This document shows, in pieces, positions 49,601-57,376 of a stretch of DNA of 64,000 bases (position 1 is the first letter of the stretch; each line of letters opens with the position of its first letter). Source of the DNA: Microvirga calopogonii (GTDB lineage: Bacteria > Pseudomonadota > Alphaproteobacteria > Rhizobiales > Beijerinckiaceae); contig NZ_QDGA01000006.1 in the NCBI RefSeq assembly GCF_003347665.1, forward strand, positions 88,913 to 152,912. The letters run 5' to 3'. The notes below the pieces were generated by a model. That model was not told where the DNA came from. It did no database searches and was given only the letters and a program-made list of their open reading frames with translations. The position numbers and the translations under genes were made by a program.

Positions 49601-51598
49601 TTAGGATAACACCGCCGCGTCGATTTGAGCCTGCGCATAGTAACGGTAAGCCTCTTCCGTGGGCTCCCGCAGTGTTCTCCGAGCGGCCTCGATCTCATGG
49701 CGAACGTGTTTGAGGCTTGCCAGTCCGGTTCTCAGCCGGTTCGTGAGCTGCCGCTGCTCGGAGCGGATATCTTGTTCCACCTTGGCGACGTCTGCAGGGT
49801 CGATCGGGAGAGAGGGGGCGTAGATGAAATCCCGTTCGATGGACGTCCGCCATGTGAGTAGGCTTTCAAGGAGGCGGTTGCTTAAGCCAGGAACGGCGTT
49901 GAACCGCTTGATATCAATGTCGGCCGCCGTTTCGATGCCATAGGAAGCGAGGAGGGCGTGCCGTTCGACGGTGAGCGCTTCGATCCTGGCTTCAGCGATC
50001 CGGAAGCCGTCGAGATAGCGGTTTCTTTGTAGCACCCAGTGATTGTCTTTCAGTTCGTCCAAGCGGCGGCCGCGCAGGGAAGGGAGTTGCTCCCATGCGT
50101 CGCGAAGTTCCTGAAGACGGGCTTTCTGGCGCGAGAACTCTTCGGAACTGGCCCTGAGAACCCATTCGGCTTCGGCCGCTTCCCACTTCAGCCTAGCACG
50201 CTCTAAGCGGCGCTTGATGGCTGCTTCGTCATCCTCGGTATTGAATACGCTCTGGGTGAGGAAGAATGCGAGAACGCCTGCCGCGATGAACCATCCTGGG
50301 TGGACGGCCTCAATCTTCGTCAGGATGCCGATCATGATGAGGCCGAAACCGAAGAGCACTGCCATAAGCTGACCGAGGTTGCCCTTGCGCCGAATGGCGA
50401 GCGCGTCTTCGGACGGAGCCGATTCCAGGTCACGCACGTTCGGAGCTTCGCCTGGAGGATCGAGCCTGTCGGCCTCTCTCCAGAGCGTCTCGAAATCGGC
50501 GTGCTTTTCGCGTGTGACCTGTTCCGCCGAGAATACGGGTGCTGTCCGGGTGTTTGACGAAAGCCGGCACCATGGGCACCCAGTTCCGCTGGGGTGCCAG
50601 TGAGCGGAGTCGATGGGGCAGAGTTTAAGACTCTGGTCGAGACGGCCGAGCGCAGCCATCCACTCGCGAGCAGACGGCCGACCACCCTTAACGGAGGCCT
50701 TTCCAAAAGCCCTCTCAAAGAGTGAGGAGAGCTCTGGGCCGACCATCGACAGAGCAGGGGTTCCGGGTGGTTGCTCCATCATGTGGGCACTTCGACGCGA
50801 GCTATACGGGAACCGGAATTCAGCAATCGCTCTCGAAATCGGCATATCTCCGTCGCCGAGATACCTTCCTGCGAATGGATGGCGGCCGGCGAAGAGTAAG
50901 CGGAATATCAGAACAGCCAGGGCGAAATTGTCATGGTTAACGTCGCGAATAAGCCCACCGAACGGTTTGTCTTGGAGTTCGGGTGCAAGCAACGTCACGT
51001 CGGCGGCCTCGCGGATGACCGAGTCGACGAAGTCGATCTGGAAGGCATCACAACCAGTGAGAAGGACCGACCCATCCTGCCCGATCAGAATGTTGGCTGG
51101 ATTGACGTTCCCGATCAGGCAGCCGGCCCTAGCGACCGCATTGAACGCGCGAGCAACGTTGATCGCCGCCCGGACGAGAAGCTTCCAATCAGCATTAGGG
51201 AAGCGGGCCTTCTGCCCCTTTGGGCTCCAGAGGGTCGAAAGGGGAGCCCGGTCCCTGACGAGTGGCATGGTAAAGCCAATGGGCTCATTGCTTCCCTTAG
51301 GGTAGAGCAGGGCGGTCGGCCAGACAGCGAACTTCCTGAGCTCATTGCTTTCGACCTGGAGCATTCCTTTTAGCCGGGCGCTGAGGTGAGGATCGGGCCC
51401 ACCATTGTTCACCTTGGCAGCAAGCCGGGTATCGGCAGGGATGCGATAGATTGCTCCACCTGACGTATGGGATAGAATTTCACCAAGAGGGACGGGAACC
51501 CCAGCCTCATCTGTAACCTGGGGAGCGTCGAGGTTAATAGCGCTGATCTCGCCCGTAGGGGGCCGCCGGTCCAGAGGAATGGCAGGAGCAAGATTCAT
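49601..51598 (-). CDS. Protein-kinase-like/helix-hairpin-helix membrane protein
   Basis: 665 residues. A Ser/Thr-kinase-like domain covers about 35-325: Lys62 in LAAKV, a catalytic-loop equivalent LIGNVNPANIL (161-171), CDAFQI (183-188) for the DFG region, APEL (205-208) and a C-lobe. The loop has Asn164 where YegI/TerY-P-type kinases have Asp (GDVN), so it may be a pseudokinase. Next come a zinc-ribbon-like Cys/His cluster (C327, H333, H335, C341, C344), two transmembrane helices (about 395-445), a coiled coil and a C-terminal helix-hairpin-helix region (AADIDIKRFNAVPGLSNRLL). Domain order matches kinases of the TerY-P phosphorylation triads; no phosphatase or vWA gene adjoins. Confidence 0.75.
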   Translation of the reverse strand: MNLAPAIPLDRRPPTGEISAINLDAPQVTDEAGVPVPLGEILSHTSGGAIYRIPADTRLAAKVNNGGPDPHLSARLKGMLQVESNELRKFAVWPTALLYPKGSNEPIGFTMPLVRDRAPLSTLWSPKGQKARFPNADWKLLVRAAINVARAFNAVARAGCLIGNVNPANILIGQDGSVLLTGCDAFQIDFVDSVIREAADVTLLAPELQDKPFGGLIRDVNHDNFALAVLIFRLLFAGRHPFAGRYLGDGDMPISRAIAEFRFPYSSRRSAHMMEQPPGTPALSMVGPELSSLFERAFGKASVKGGRPSAREWMAALGRLDQSLKLCPIDSAHWHPSGTGCPWCRLSSNTRTAPVFSAEQVTREKHADFETLWREADRLDPPGEAPNVRDLESAPSEDALAIRRKGNLGQLMAVLFGFGLIMIGILTKIEAVHPGWFIAAGVLAFFLTQSVFNTEDDEAAIKRRLERARLKWEAAEAEWVLRASSEEFSRQKARLQELRDAWEQLPSLRGRRLDELKDNHWVLQRNRYLDGFRIAEARIEALTVERHALLASYGIETAADIDIKRFNAVPGLSNRLLESLLTWRTSIERDFIYAPSLPIDPADVAKVEQDIRSEQRQLTNRLRTGLASLKHVRHEIEAARRTLREPTEEAYRYYAQAQIDAAVLS

Positions 51599-51759
51599 CG
51601 GGTGAGGTCCTCATGTGGCGCGGCCGATTTACATTCGGGCGAATGCGAAACGCACGATAGAGGAGCCTCCTGTTAATTGGAATTAACGATTTAAAACAGC
51701 GTAAACGCGGACGTGGATACCATCGAACCACGCCTAATTTCGTGCTGTTCCCTTAAGCT

Positions 51760-52674
51760 CTAAGAGAGAAGCGAGGCTTCAAGGCGCGCCTTTTGGTATC
51801 GCCCGAATTCCTGGTTCAGGGTATCGAAGCCCTGAATGCGGACTTTCTGAATCCGGGCAAGTGCTTTCCGAAGGTCCGTGATGCCTGATCTCAGCTGGAT
51901 CTCGAGATCCTTCGCCTGAGCGGCAATCTCTCCTTTGACCTTGTCGACGTGAGCGGGGAGGAGTGGCTGGGTCGGGTCGAACTCGAATTCGCTCTCGAGC
52001 TTTCTGCGCCAGTCGATCAGGCTCTTCGCAATTGCATGGCCAATCCCCTGTATCCGCGACAGGCTCTCTTCGGATTTGATGTCGGCGGCTGTTTTTACCT
52101 TTGCATCGTGAAGATTTTTGAGACGGCCGTCTCCAACATTGAATATGTCGGCTCCCTGGACTGGGAAACCGGATAAAAACTGGAGGAGTTGAGCTTCCCA
52201 TTGGGCGTCTTGGAGGCCTTCCATCTTTTGCTCCTCCAAGGGGGCCAGACTGTTCCACTCGTTCAAGAGGTCGAGCAACTGGAGCCGCTTGACCTCAAAT
52301 GGTCGGGGCCCTGCGCATTGTTCCCATTCATCCTCGACGCTTTGCCACTCGACCTCCGCTGCGTGGAGGCGGTTCTTGAAGATCGGGAAGTCGCTCGGGA
52401 TTGCCCGAACGCAACATAGGGCTAGAAGCCCGACGGCTCCGATCACTCCAAGGATCCAGAGCGGAACGGAAGCTCCCCCAGCAATGCTGAGGACTGGCAT
52501 GGAGACAAACGCCGTCCAACACAGCGCCAGTGCAACCTGGCGTGCATCGAGGAGGCGTCGATAGAAGCGGGCGTGGTCAGATGGATGCGGCGAGCTCGCT
52601 TCGGGCTTCGGAGCAGGCCCCGGATGAGGGATCGCCTCGACCTCTTGCCAGAGGGTTTCAAAATTAGCTGTCAT
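51760..52674 (-). CDS. Kinase-less paralogue: membrane, coiled-coil, helix-hairpin-helix protein
   Basis: 304 residues. It begins FETLWQEVEAIPHPGPAP, matching the kinase protein just after its zinc ribbon (FETLWREADRLDPPGEAP), and continues with two transmembrane helices (about 47-90), an acidic coiled coil (VEWQSVEDEWEQC) and the same helix-hairpin-helix end (TAADIKSEESLSRIQGIGHA). So it is a duplicate of the second half of the kinase-like protein without the kinase. Helix-hairpin-helix motifs usually bind DNA without sequence preference. The two proteins could form a mixed membrane complex. Confidence 0.65.
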   Translation of the reverse strand: MTANFETLWQEVEAIPHPGPAPKPEASSPHPSDHARFYRRLLDARQVALALCWTAFVSMPVLSIAGGASVPLWILGVIGAVGLLALCCVRAIPSDFPIFKNRLHAAEVEWQSVEDEWEQCAGPRPFEVKRLQLLDLLNEWNSLAPLEEQKMEGLQDAQWEAQLLQFLSGFPVQGADIFNVGDGRLKNLHDAKVKTAADIKSEESLSRIQGIGHAIAKSLIDWRRKLESEFEFDPTQPLLPAHVDKVKGEIAAQAKDLEIQLRSGITDLRKALARIQKVRIQGFDTLNQEFGRYQKARLEASLLS

Positions 52675-52727
52675 GGGAACTCTGGGAGAAAGACGTCGAC
52701 GTTATTCCGGCGGCTCAGTGTGCTGTC

Positions 52728-53114
52728 CTAGTGAAGGAAGGTCTGCGCGGACGCGGCATCCTGAACTTCGGCCGCTCCGGCGATTAGCATCACCTCCGAT
52801 GTTACGAGCGTGCGGAAGCTGACGAGATCTTCGTAGAGAACTCCAGCTTGCAGGAACGCACCTTCCCAAGCAGCGTCATTATTTCCGGCATTCCTGAGCC
52901 GGGAAAATATGGATGTTATCTCATCCCGCAACTGCTCAGCCTCGGTTTCTAGAGCGTGCATCTTAGCGCCCATTTCCTCCGCGGCCTCGATCTGATCGTC
53001 GATCTCGTCGAGGATCCCGATATGAAGTCCCCAAAGTGTTTCGATCTCGTCCATCAGGATGTCGGATGCGAGTGGAGCCACGTTGAGATCCGTCTCGGGA
53101 GGGGAGGTGTTCAT
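52728..53114 (-). CDS. Small acidic helical protein in kinase-helicase cluster
   Basis: 128 residues, acidic (DEIETLWGLHIGILDEIDDQ), mostly helical with a coiled-coil centre (EEMGAKMHALETEAEQLRDE). TTCG-ATG start context, like the left-half genes. Lies between the helicase (143 bp upstream) and the paralogue (53 bp downstream), so likely belongs to the same system. Function unknown. Confidence 0.55.
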   Translation of the reverse strand: MNTSPPETDLNVAPLASDILMDEIETLWGLHIGILDEIDDQIEAAEEMGAKMHALETEAEQLRDEITSIFSRLRNAGNNDAAWEGAFLQAGVLYEDLVSFRTLVTSEVMLIAGAAEVQDAASAQTFLH

Positions 53115-53257
53115 CGAATTGTCCTATTTGCGAGCGGTGATCCAAGGTTGGTCCCCTGGTGTGAGGCCGCAACGTTATAATTTCGCATAAGCTTTGTTAT
53201 GGAACCTGGTGCTGTCAGCAGGAAGATTCCCAGTGCTTTGGCGGCGTGGATCAATAC

Positions 53258-55564
53258 CTAAAATTCAATCTTCACGATCGAAGCCTTGGACATGACCCGG
53301 TAGATGCCATCAACCATCTTCTCAGGATCGGCTCGCCACTGGTCGATCGGAATACGGCATAGTTGCCAGCCAGCGTTCTTAATGCGGGCAATGTCCGAAG
53401 CCTCTTGCAGCGGCGAATAGAGGCCTGTGATATAGAAGCTGATGAAATACCGTTGTGGATCGTCCTTTTCAAACCCGGCAAGAAAGCGCGGGAACCGGTG
53501 AACTGAGTACCGTTCCGACTTAAGGCGCTTTTGCATTAGGCTGAAAACCAACTCGATATCATCTGAAGAGACTTCCTGTGATGAAAGAAGCCTTGGTCGT
53601 ATCTCGGAGCCACTCTGGAGTTCCCTCCAGTATCTCCTGAAGGCTTCGGCGCCATCGCTATTGGCATTGGCAAGCATTTCCATCTCGAAGGAATGGTAAA
53701 CGACCGTTCTCCACTTCGAGCGCGTTGCTAGCACGTTTACGCGCTTCGCGGCTCCAGGCTGCGAAAGAACACCCAGATTGGCGACAAATCGTTGCTTGCG
53801 GTCTCGGCCATAAGTGGTCGAGACTAGCACGATGTCACGCTCATCGCCTTGGACATTCTCAAGAGCTTTGACGAAGTGCCTCTCGTGCCCGCTACTGCCG
53901 GCGAGGTCTACATCGGATAGGCCTTGTCGTTCCAGCGCTTCGGGCAGCAGGGTCAGGATTAAATCGCGCTGATTTTCATTCAGTGTGATGATGCCCACAG
54001 AGTGGGGCTTACCCCTCAGTGGGTTTCTGCGACGCGCATTGTTCTCTTTAGCGATCTCCAGTGCCTCCGAAATAAGGGCATTGGCTTCAACGATGTTATC
54101 CCCGGCTCCCCCTCGATCGTAGACTGCATTAGGAACGAATTTGAACGTGGATCCAAGTGATCCGTTGCGTAGCGGAGACGGAATGATGTCGAGTTGGCCA
54201 CCATAGTAATTATTGTTAGAAAATAGGATGAGGCTCTCGTGCTTGGAGCGGTAGTGCTGCTTGAGAAGCCTCGAGGGCATGTTCGAGCCGACGGCGTGAT
54301 CCAGGAGACTGCGGATCATGGTCGCTGAAACTTGGGTCTGGCCAACCCGTGTGAACAGGTTGCTCGGCGCCATCTGCTGCGAATCACCAATCACGATGAT
54401 CTGGTCTGCCAACGCCGCAACGACAGCAGAGTGTGCCAGCCTCATCTGAGATGCCTCGTCGACGACGAGTGTATCAAATAGGACTCCAGGAGGGATTTTA
54501 AGAGCTGCGACTGCCGGGGTTGCGACAGCGAACTGAGCCTCAGGTCCTAACGGCGATCCTCCCTCAGTCAGAAGGACTGGGCCCGGAATGCCTTGAGCGG
54601 TCTTCGGCCAGCGGTCGGAAAGCACTTCCAGTGCGGCGGTTTTCTCGGCGGAGACGAGAACGCGCTTTCCGTCGCTTAGGAGATTGGCGACGATGTTGAC
54701 GATGGTTTGCGATTTGCCGGTTCCGGGCGGACCCTGGAGAACGAAGGACTCCCCTGCCCTGGCGGCAGTGATGGCCTCGTCCTGACTCAGGTCGGCCTCA
54801 ACAACGTGCTGGTTTGGCGCATTCAGATCATTTGTCGGTCTCGCCGGACTTAAACCCGCAAGAATGCGAAGCGCACCAACGTCGGACAGGTGCGGCCGGG
54901 CGGATATATCTACGGCTCGGTGCATGGCAGCGCTTTTGCCAGCATAGAGGTTGAGATTGACCCGAGGCTTATAGCCGAGGATGGCGATGCCGCCGGGTTT
55001 TACCGGCTCGACGGCATGTGCTTTCACGACCAATGCGCGAGATGGCGGCTTGGTCGGATCGATTCCAACCGTGCATCCGAATGAAGCCGCAAAAAGCGGA
55101 AAGGTCTCGTTCGGCTCAAGCGGCCCGGCTTGCGTGATCGTGAGATCATTCGCGACCGTAACCGCCATGGTAAACAACGGAGCGGTCCGTTTCGTCCCGT
55201 CGGCGTCCTTCCACTCAATTACGCCGAGGGCTAGCCGCCGGGTCTCGATGCCTTGTTCGCTGGCGATGATCTCCGCATCGGCGATCAAAGATATAATCGA
55301 GCGGCGAAGTTCTGCGGCTGACCGCTGAGAGTCCTGGGCGAGTGGGAGAATGTCAGACCCGATCTTAGTTGCAGCTTCAGGTTGGGCGAGAAACTCAACC
55401 AAGACGTCAGGGTCGACCGCGAAGTCAATTGAACGCCCACGGGAGCTTGCGGAAGGGAGCGAAATCATCTTGTTCCGAAGCCCCAAATCGGTCAGGGCTC
55501 GGTATGCATCCGTGATGAAATCCACGACGGGATCTGGGGAAGAGACGAGTTCTGCCTGCTGCAT
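53258..55564 (-). CDS. DUF4011-type SF1 helicase, internally short
   Basis: 768 residues from the ATG at 55564 (AGGA upstream); 55585 is an alternative. The N-terminal segment DLGLRNKMISL resembles DUF4011. Helicase motifs: Walker A GPPGTGKS (278-285), VVDEASQM (367-374), IGDSQQMAP (392-400), LKQHYRSKHE, and QGDERDIVLVSTTYG with the final NVLATRSKW. Only about 80 residues separate Walker A from VVDEAS, where relatives of this class usually carry several hundred, so an accessory region is missing. The C-terminus (PQRYFISFYITGLY, NAGWQLCRIPIDQW) looks like the Vsr/DUF559-type nuclease fold without obvious catalytic acidic residues. Confidence 0.7.
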   Translation of the reverse strand: MQQAELVSSPDPVVDFITDAYRALTDLGLRNKMISLPSASSRGRSIDFAVDPDVLVEFLAQPEAATKIGSDILPLAQDSQRSAAELRRSIISLIADAEIIASEQGIETRRLALGVIEWKDADGTKRTAPLFTMAVTVANDLTITQAGPLEPNETFPLFAASFGCTVGIDPTKPPSRALVVKAHAVEPVKPGGIAILGYKPRVNLNLYAGKSAAMHRAVDISARPHLSDVGALRILAGLSPARPTNDLNAPNQHVVEADLSQDEAITAARAGESFVLQGPPGTGKSQTIVNIVANLLSDGKRVLVSAEKTAALEVLSDRWPKTAQGIPGPVLLTEGGSPLGPEAQFAVATPAVAALKIPPGVLFDTLVVDEASQMRLAHSAVVAALADQIIVIGDSQQMAPSNLFTRVGQTQVSATMIRSLLDHAVGSNMPSRLLKQHYRSKHESLILFSNNNYYGGQLDIIPSPLRNGSLGSTFKFVPNAVYDRGGAGDNIVEANALISEALEIAKENNARRRNPLRGKPHSVGIITLNENQRDLILTLLPEALERQGLSDVDLAGSSGHERHFVKALENVQGDERDIVLVSTTYGRDRKQRFVANLGVLSQPGAAKRVNVLATRSKWRTVVYHSFEMEMLANANSDGAEAFRRYWRELQSGSEIRPRLLSSQEVSSDDIELVFSLMQKRLKSERYSVHRFPRFLAGFEKDDPQRYFISFYITGLYSPLQEASDIARIKNAGWQLCRIPIDQWRADPEKMVDGIYRVMSKASIVKIEF

Positions 55565-55590
55565 CGAGGTGTACTGTCCTGGCATTTTGA

Positions 55591-55606
55591 TTTCTGAAAT
55601 CAGAAA
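55591..55606. promoter_or_regulatory. Inverted repeat near helicase start
   Basis: TTTCTGA-AA-TCAGAAA, 7-bp arms, located about 27 bp upstream of the ATG at 55564 and overlapping the possible leader. Position and symmetry suggest an operator for the helicase gene. Confidence 0.4.
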
Positions 55607-55779
55607 TGATTTGCGTAATTTCTGCCTTTTATAACAGACAGCGCGGCAGTTGGCACGGGCCAAGGCTGGTTCGAGTGGCCACCGGTCAAGGAGTGAAGAA
55701 ATCATGGATGATCCCGATTTGTTCACGCTATTCACAGGGCTAGCTTCCCCCTGAGGGGATCCTATTCCTCGCTTCCGAC

Positions 55780-55794
55780 GTTCGCCTTATGTTC
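55780..55794 (+). promoter_or_regulatory. LexA-type SOS box upstream of imuB
   Basis: GTTC-GCCTTAT-GTTC matches the GTTC-N7-GTTC operator and lies 82 bp before the imuB ATG. ImuA-ImuB-DnaE2 cassettes are normally under LexA control. Confidence 0.8.
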
Positions 55795-55876
55795 CGCGAA
55801 GCTGGAGTGCATCGGCGGCAAGCGTCGATCCTCCTGACAGGATTATTTTGTCTGAAGGTTGGCGCAGGGGGTTCGA

Positions 55877-57376
55877 ATGAGGCGGATGGTGTCCGTGTAT
55901 CTTCCGACCTGGTCAACGGATCGGGTCAGGCGGCATGGCGGCCCTCCCCCTGACGAGCCTTTGGTGACGGCGATCTCCGTAGGATCTGCCCGGCGGATCG
56001 GGTGCGCCTGTTCAAAGGCATTGGAGCTGGGGCTTGGCCCTGGCCTTCCGATTGCCCAGGCGCAAGCCCGTGTTCCAAATCTTCATGTCGTTGAGGCGAA
56101 GCCGGAGGAGGACAGAGCGGCTTTAGGGCGGTTGGCGCGATGGGCCATCGCCTATTCTCCGGTTGTTGCCCTTGATCCGCCCGACGGGCTTTGGATCGAC
56201 ATTGCCGGTGTGGCGCATCTCTTTGGCAGCGAGGAGAAGCTTCTTGAGCACCTGTTAGGCCGCCTGACCAGCCAGGGGATCAACGCGAAGGCTGCTATCG
56301 CCGATGCTCCGGGGACTGCATGGGCAGTAGCCCGCTTCCGTGGCGGGGGCATCATCCCCGTTGGCCGCAGCGTCGAGGCGGTCGCAACGCTTCCGGTGGC
56401 GGCCCTCCGGATTCCGCCTCAGACGGTGGCCACGATGCAGAAGCTTGGTGTCGACCGCGTGGGTCAGCTTGCGGCCATGCCTCGGGCGCCGATGGTCCGG
56501 CGGTTTGGGAAGGATGTAGCCCTCCGGCTCGACCAGGCGCTGGGTCATGCCTTTGAGCCGATCAATCCACTGATCCCAGAGGAGACGGTTCTGGCCACCT
56601 GTGCATTTGCGGAGCCGATTGGCCGGCTGGAACATCTCCAGCAGGTGGTCAGGCACTTGGCCGAGGACCTGTGCGGACAGCTTGTTAAGCGCGGTCAGGG
56701 TGTGCGGCGACTGGATCTGATCCTGCGCCGCGTCGACCAAAAGGGTGCATCCCTGAGGGTCGGCACGGCTAAAGCAACACGGGAGCACGGCCATCTCGCA
56801 AAGCTGTTCGATGAGCGGCTGGAAACAATCGATCCAGGCTTCGGTATCGAGGAGATGGTTCTCGTTGCGAGCAAGGTCGAGCCGTTTGCCGAAATCTAAG
56901 CTGAGGCCAGAGGCATCGACAGGGCTGAAACGCAGGATGTGGATATCAGCCGTCTTGTCGACAGGCTCAGCGCGAAAGTCGGAAGCGCCCGCGTCTACCG
57001 ACTGGCGCCGGTTCAGACCCTTGTACCGGAGCGGATGATAAAGCGGATATCCCCTCTTGCTCCGCCCACTGGGGAGGTCTGGTCCGAAAACCTGCCTCGG
57101 CCCGCCCGCCTGCTTGATCCACCGGAGCGTGTTGTAGCGACAGCGCTTGTCCCCGATCACCCCCCTGCCCTCATCGTTTGGCGCAAGGTCCGTCATAAGG
57201 TGATCAACGCCGATGGGCCGGAACGCATCGCACCAGAATGGTGGGCCGGAGACAAGGACGGTCCATCGCGGGACTACTACCGCATTGAAACCGACCAGGG
57301 TGGCCGGTTCTGGATCTTTCGTGATGCTCCGATGGCCGAAGGCGGCCGATGGTGGATGCATGGGTTCTTCGGCTGA
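55877..57376 (+). pseudogene. imuB: ImuB (Y-family polymerase-like mutagenesis protein) with internal stop
   Basis: Start at the ATG at 55877 with AGGGGG upstream. The frame reads RRMVSVYLPTWSTDRVRRHG, then FGSEEKLLEHLLGRL, the RFGKDVALRLDQALG thumb and a MVLVASKVEPF strand, and meets TAA at 56897-56899. The same frame then continues DISRLVDRLSAKVGSARVYR, ...GPSRDYYRIETDQGGRFWIF and ends at 57376. With the stop read through, the product would be 499 residues, the usual ImuB length. The stop removes the C-terminal part needed for beta-clamp and partner binding. The stop-start overlap with dnaE2 (TGATG) is kept. No imuA is adjacent. Confidence 0.85.

Noticed and set aside
56255..57361. 368-codon minus-strand open frame
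   Set aside because: Antisense to imuB, whose sequence is clearly recognised.
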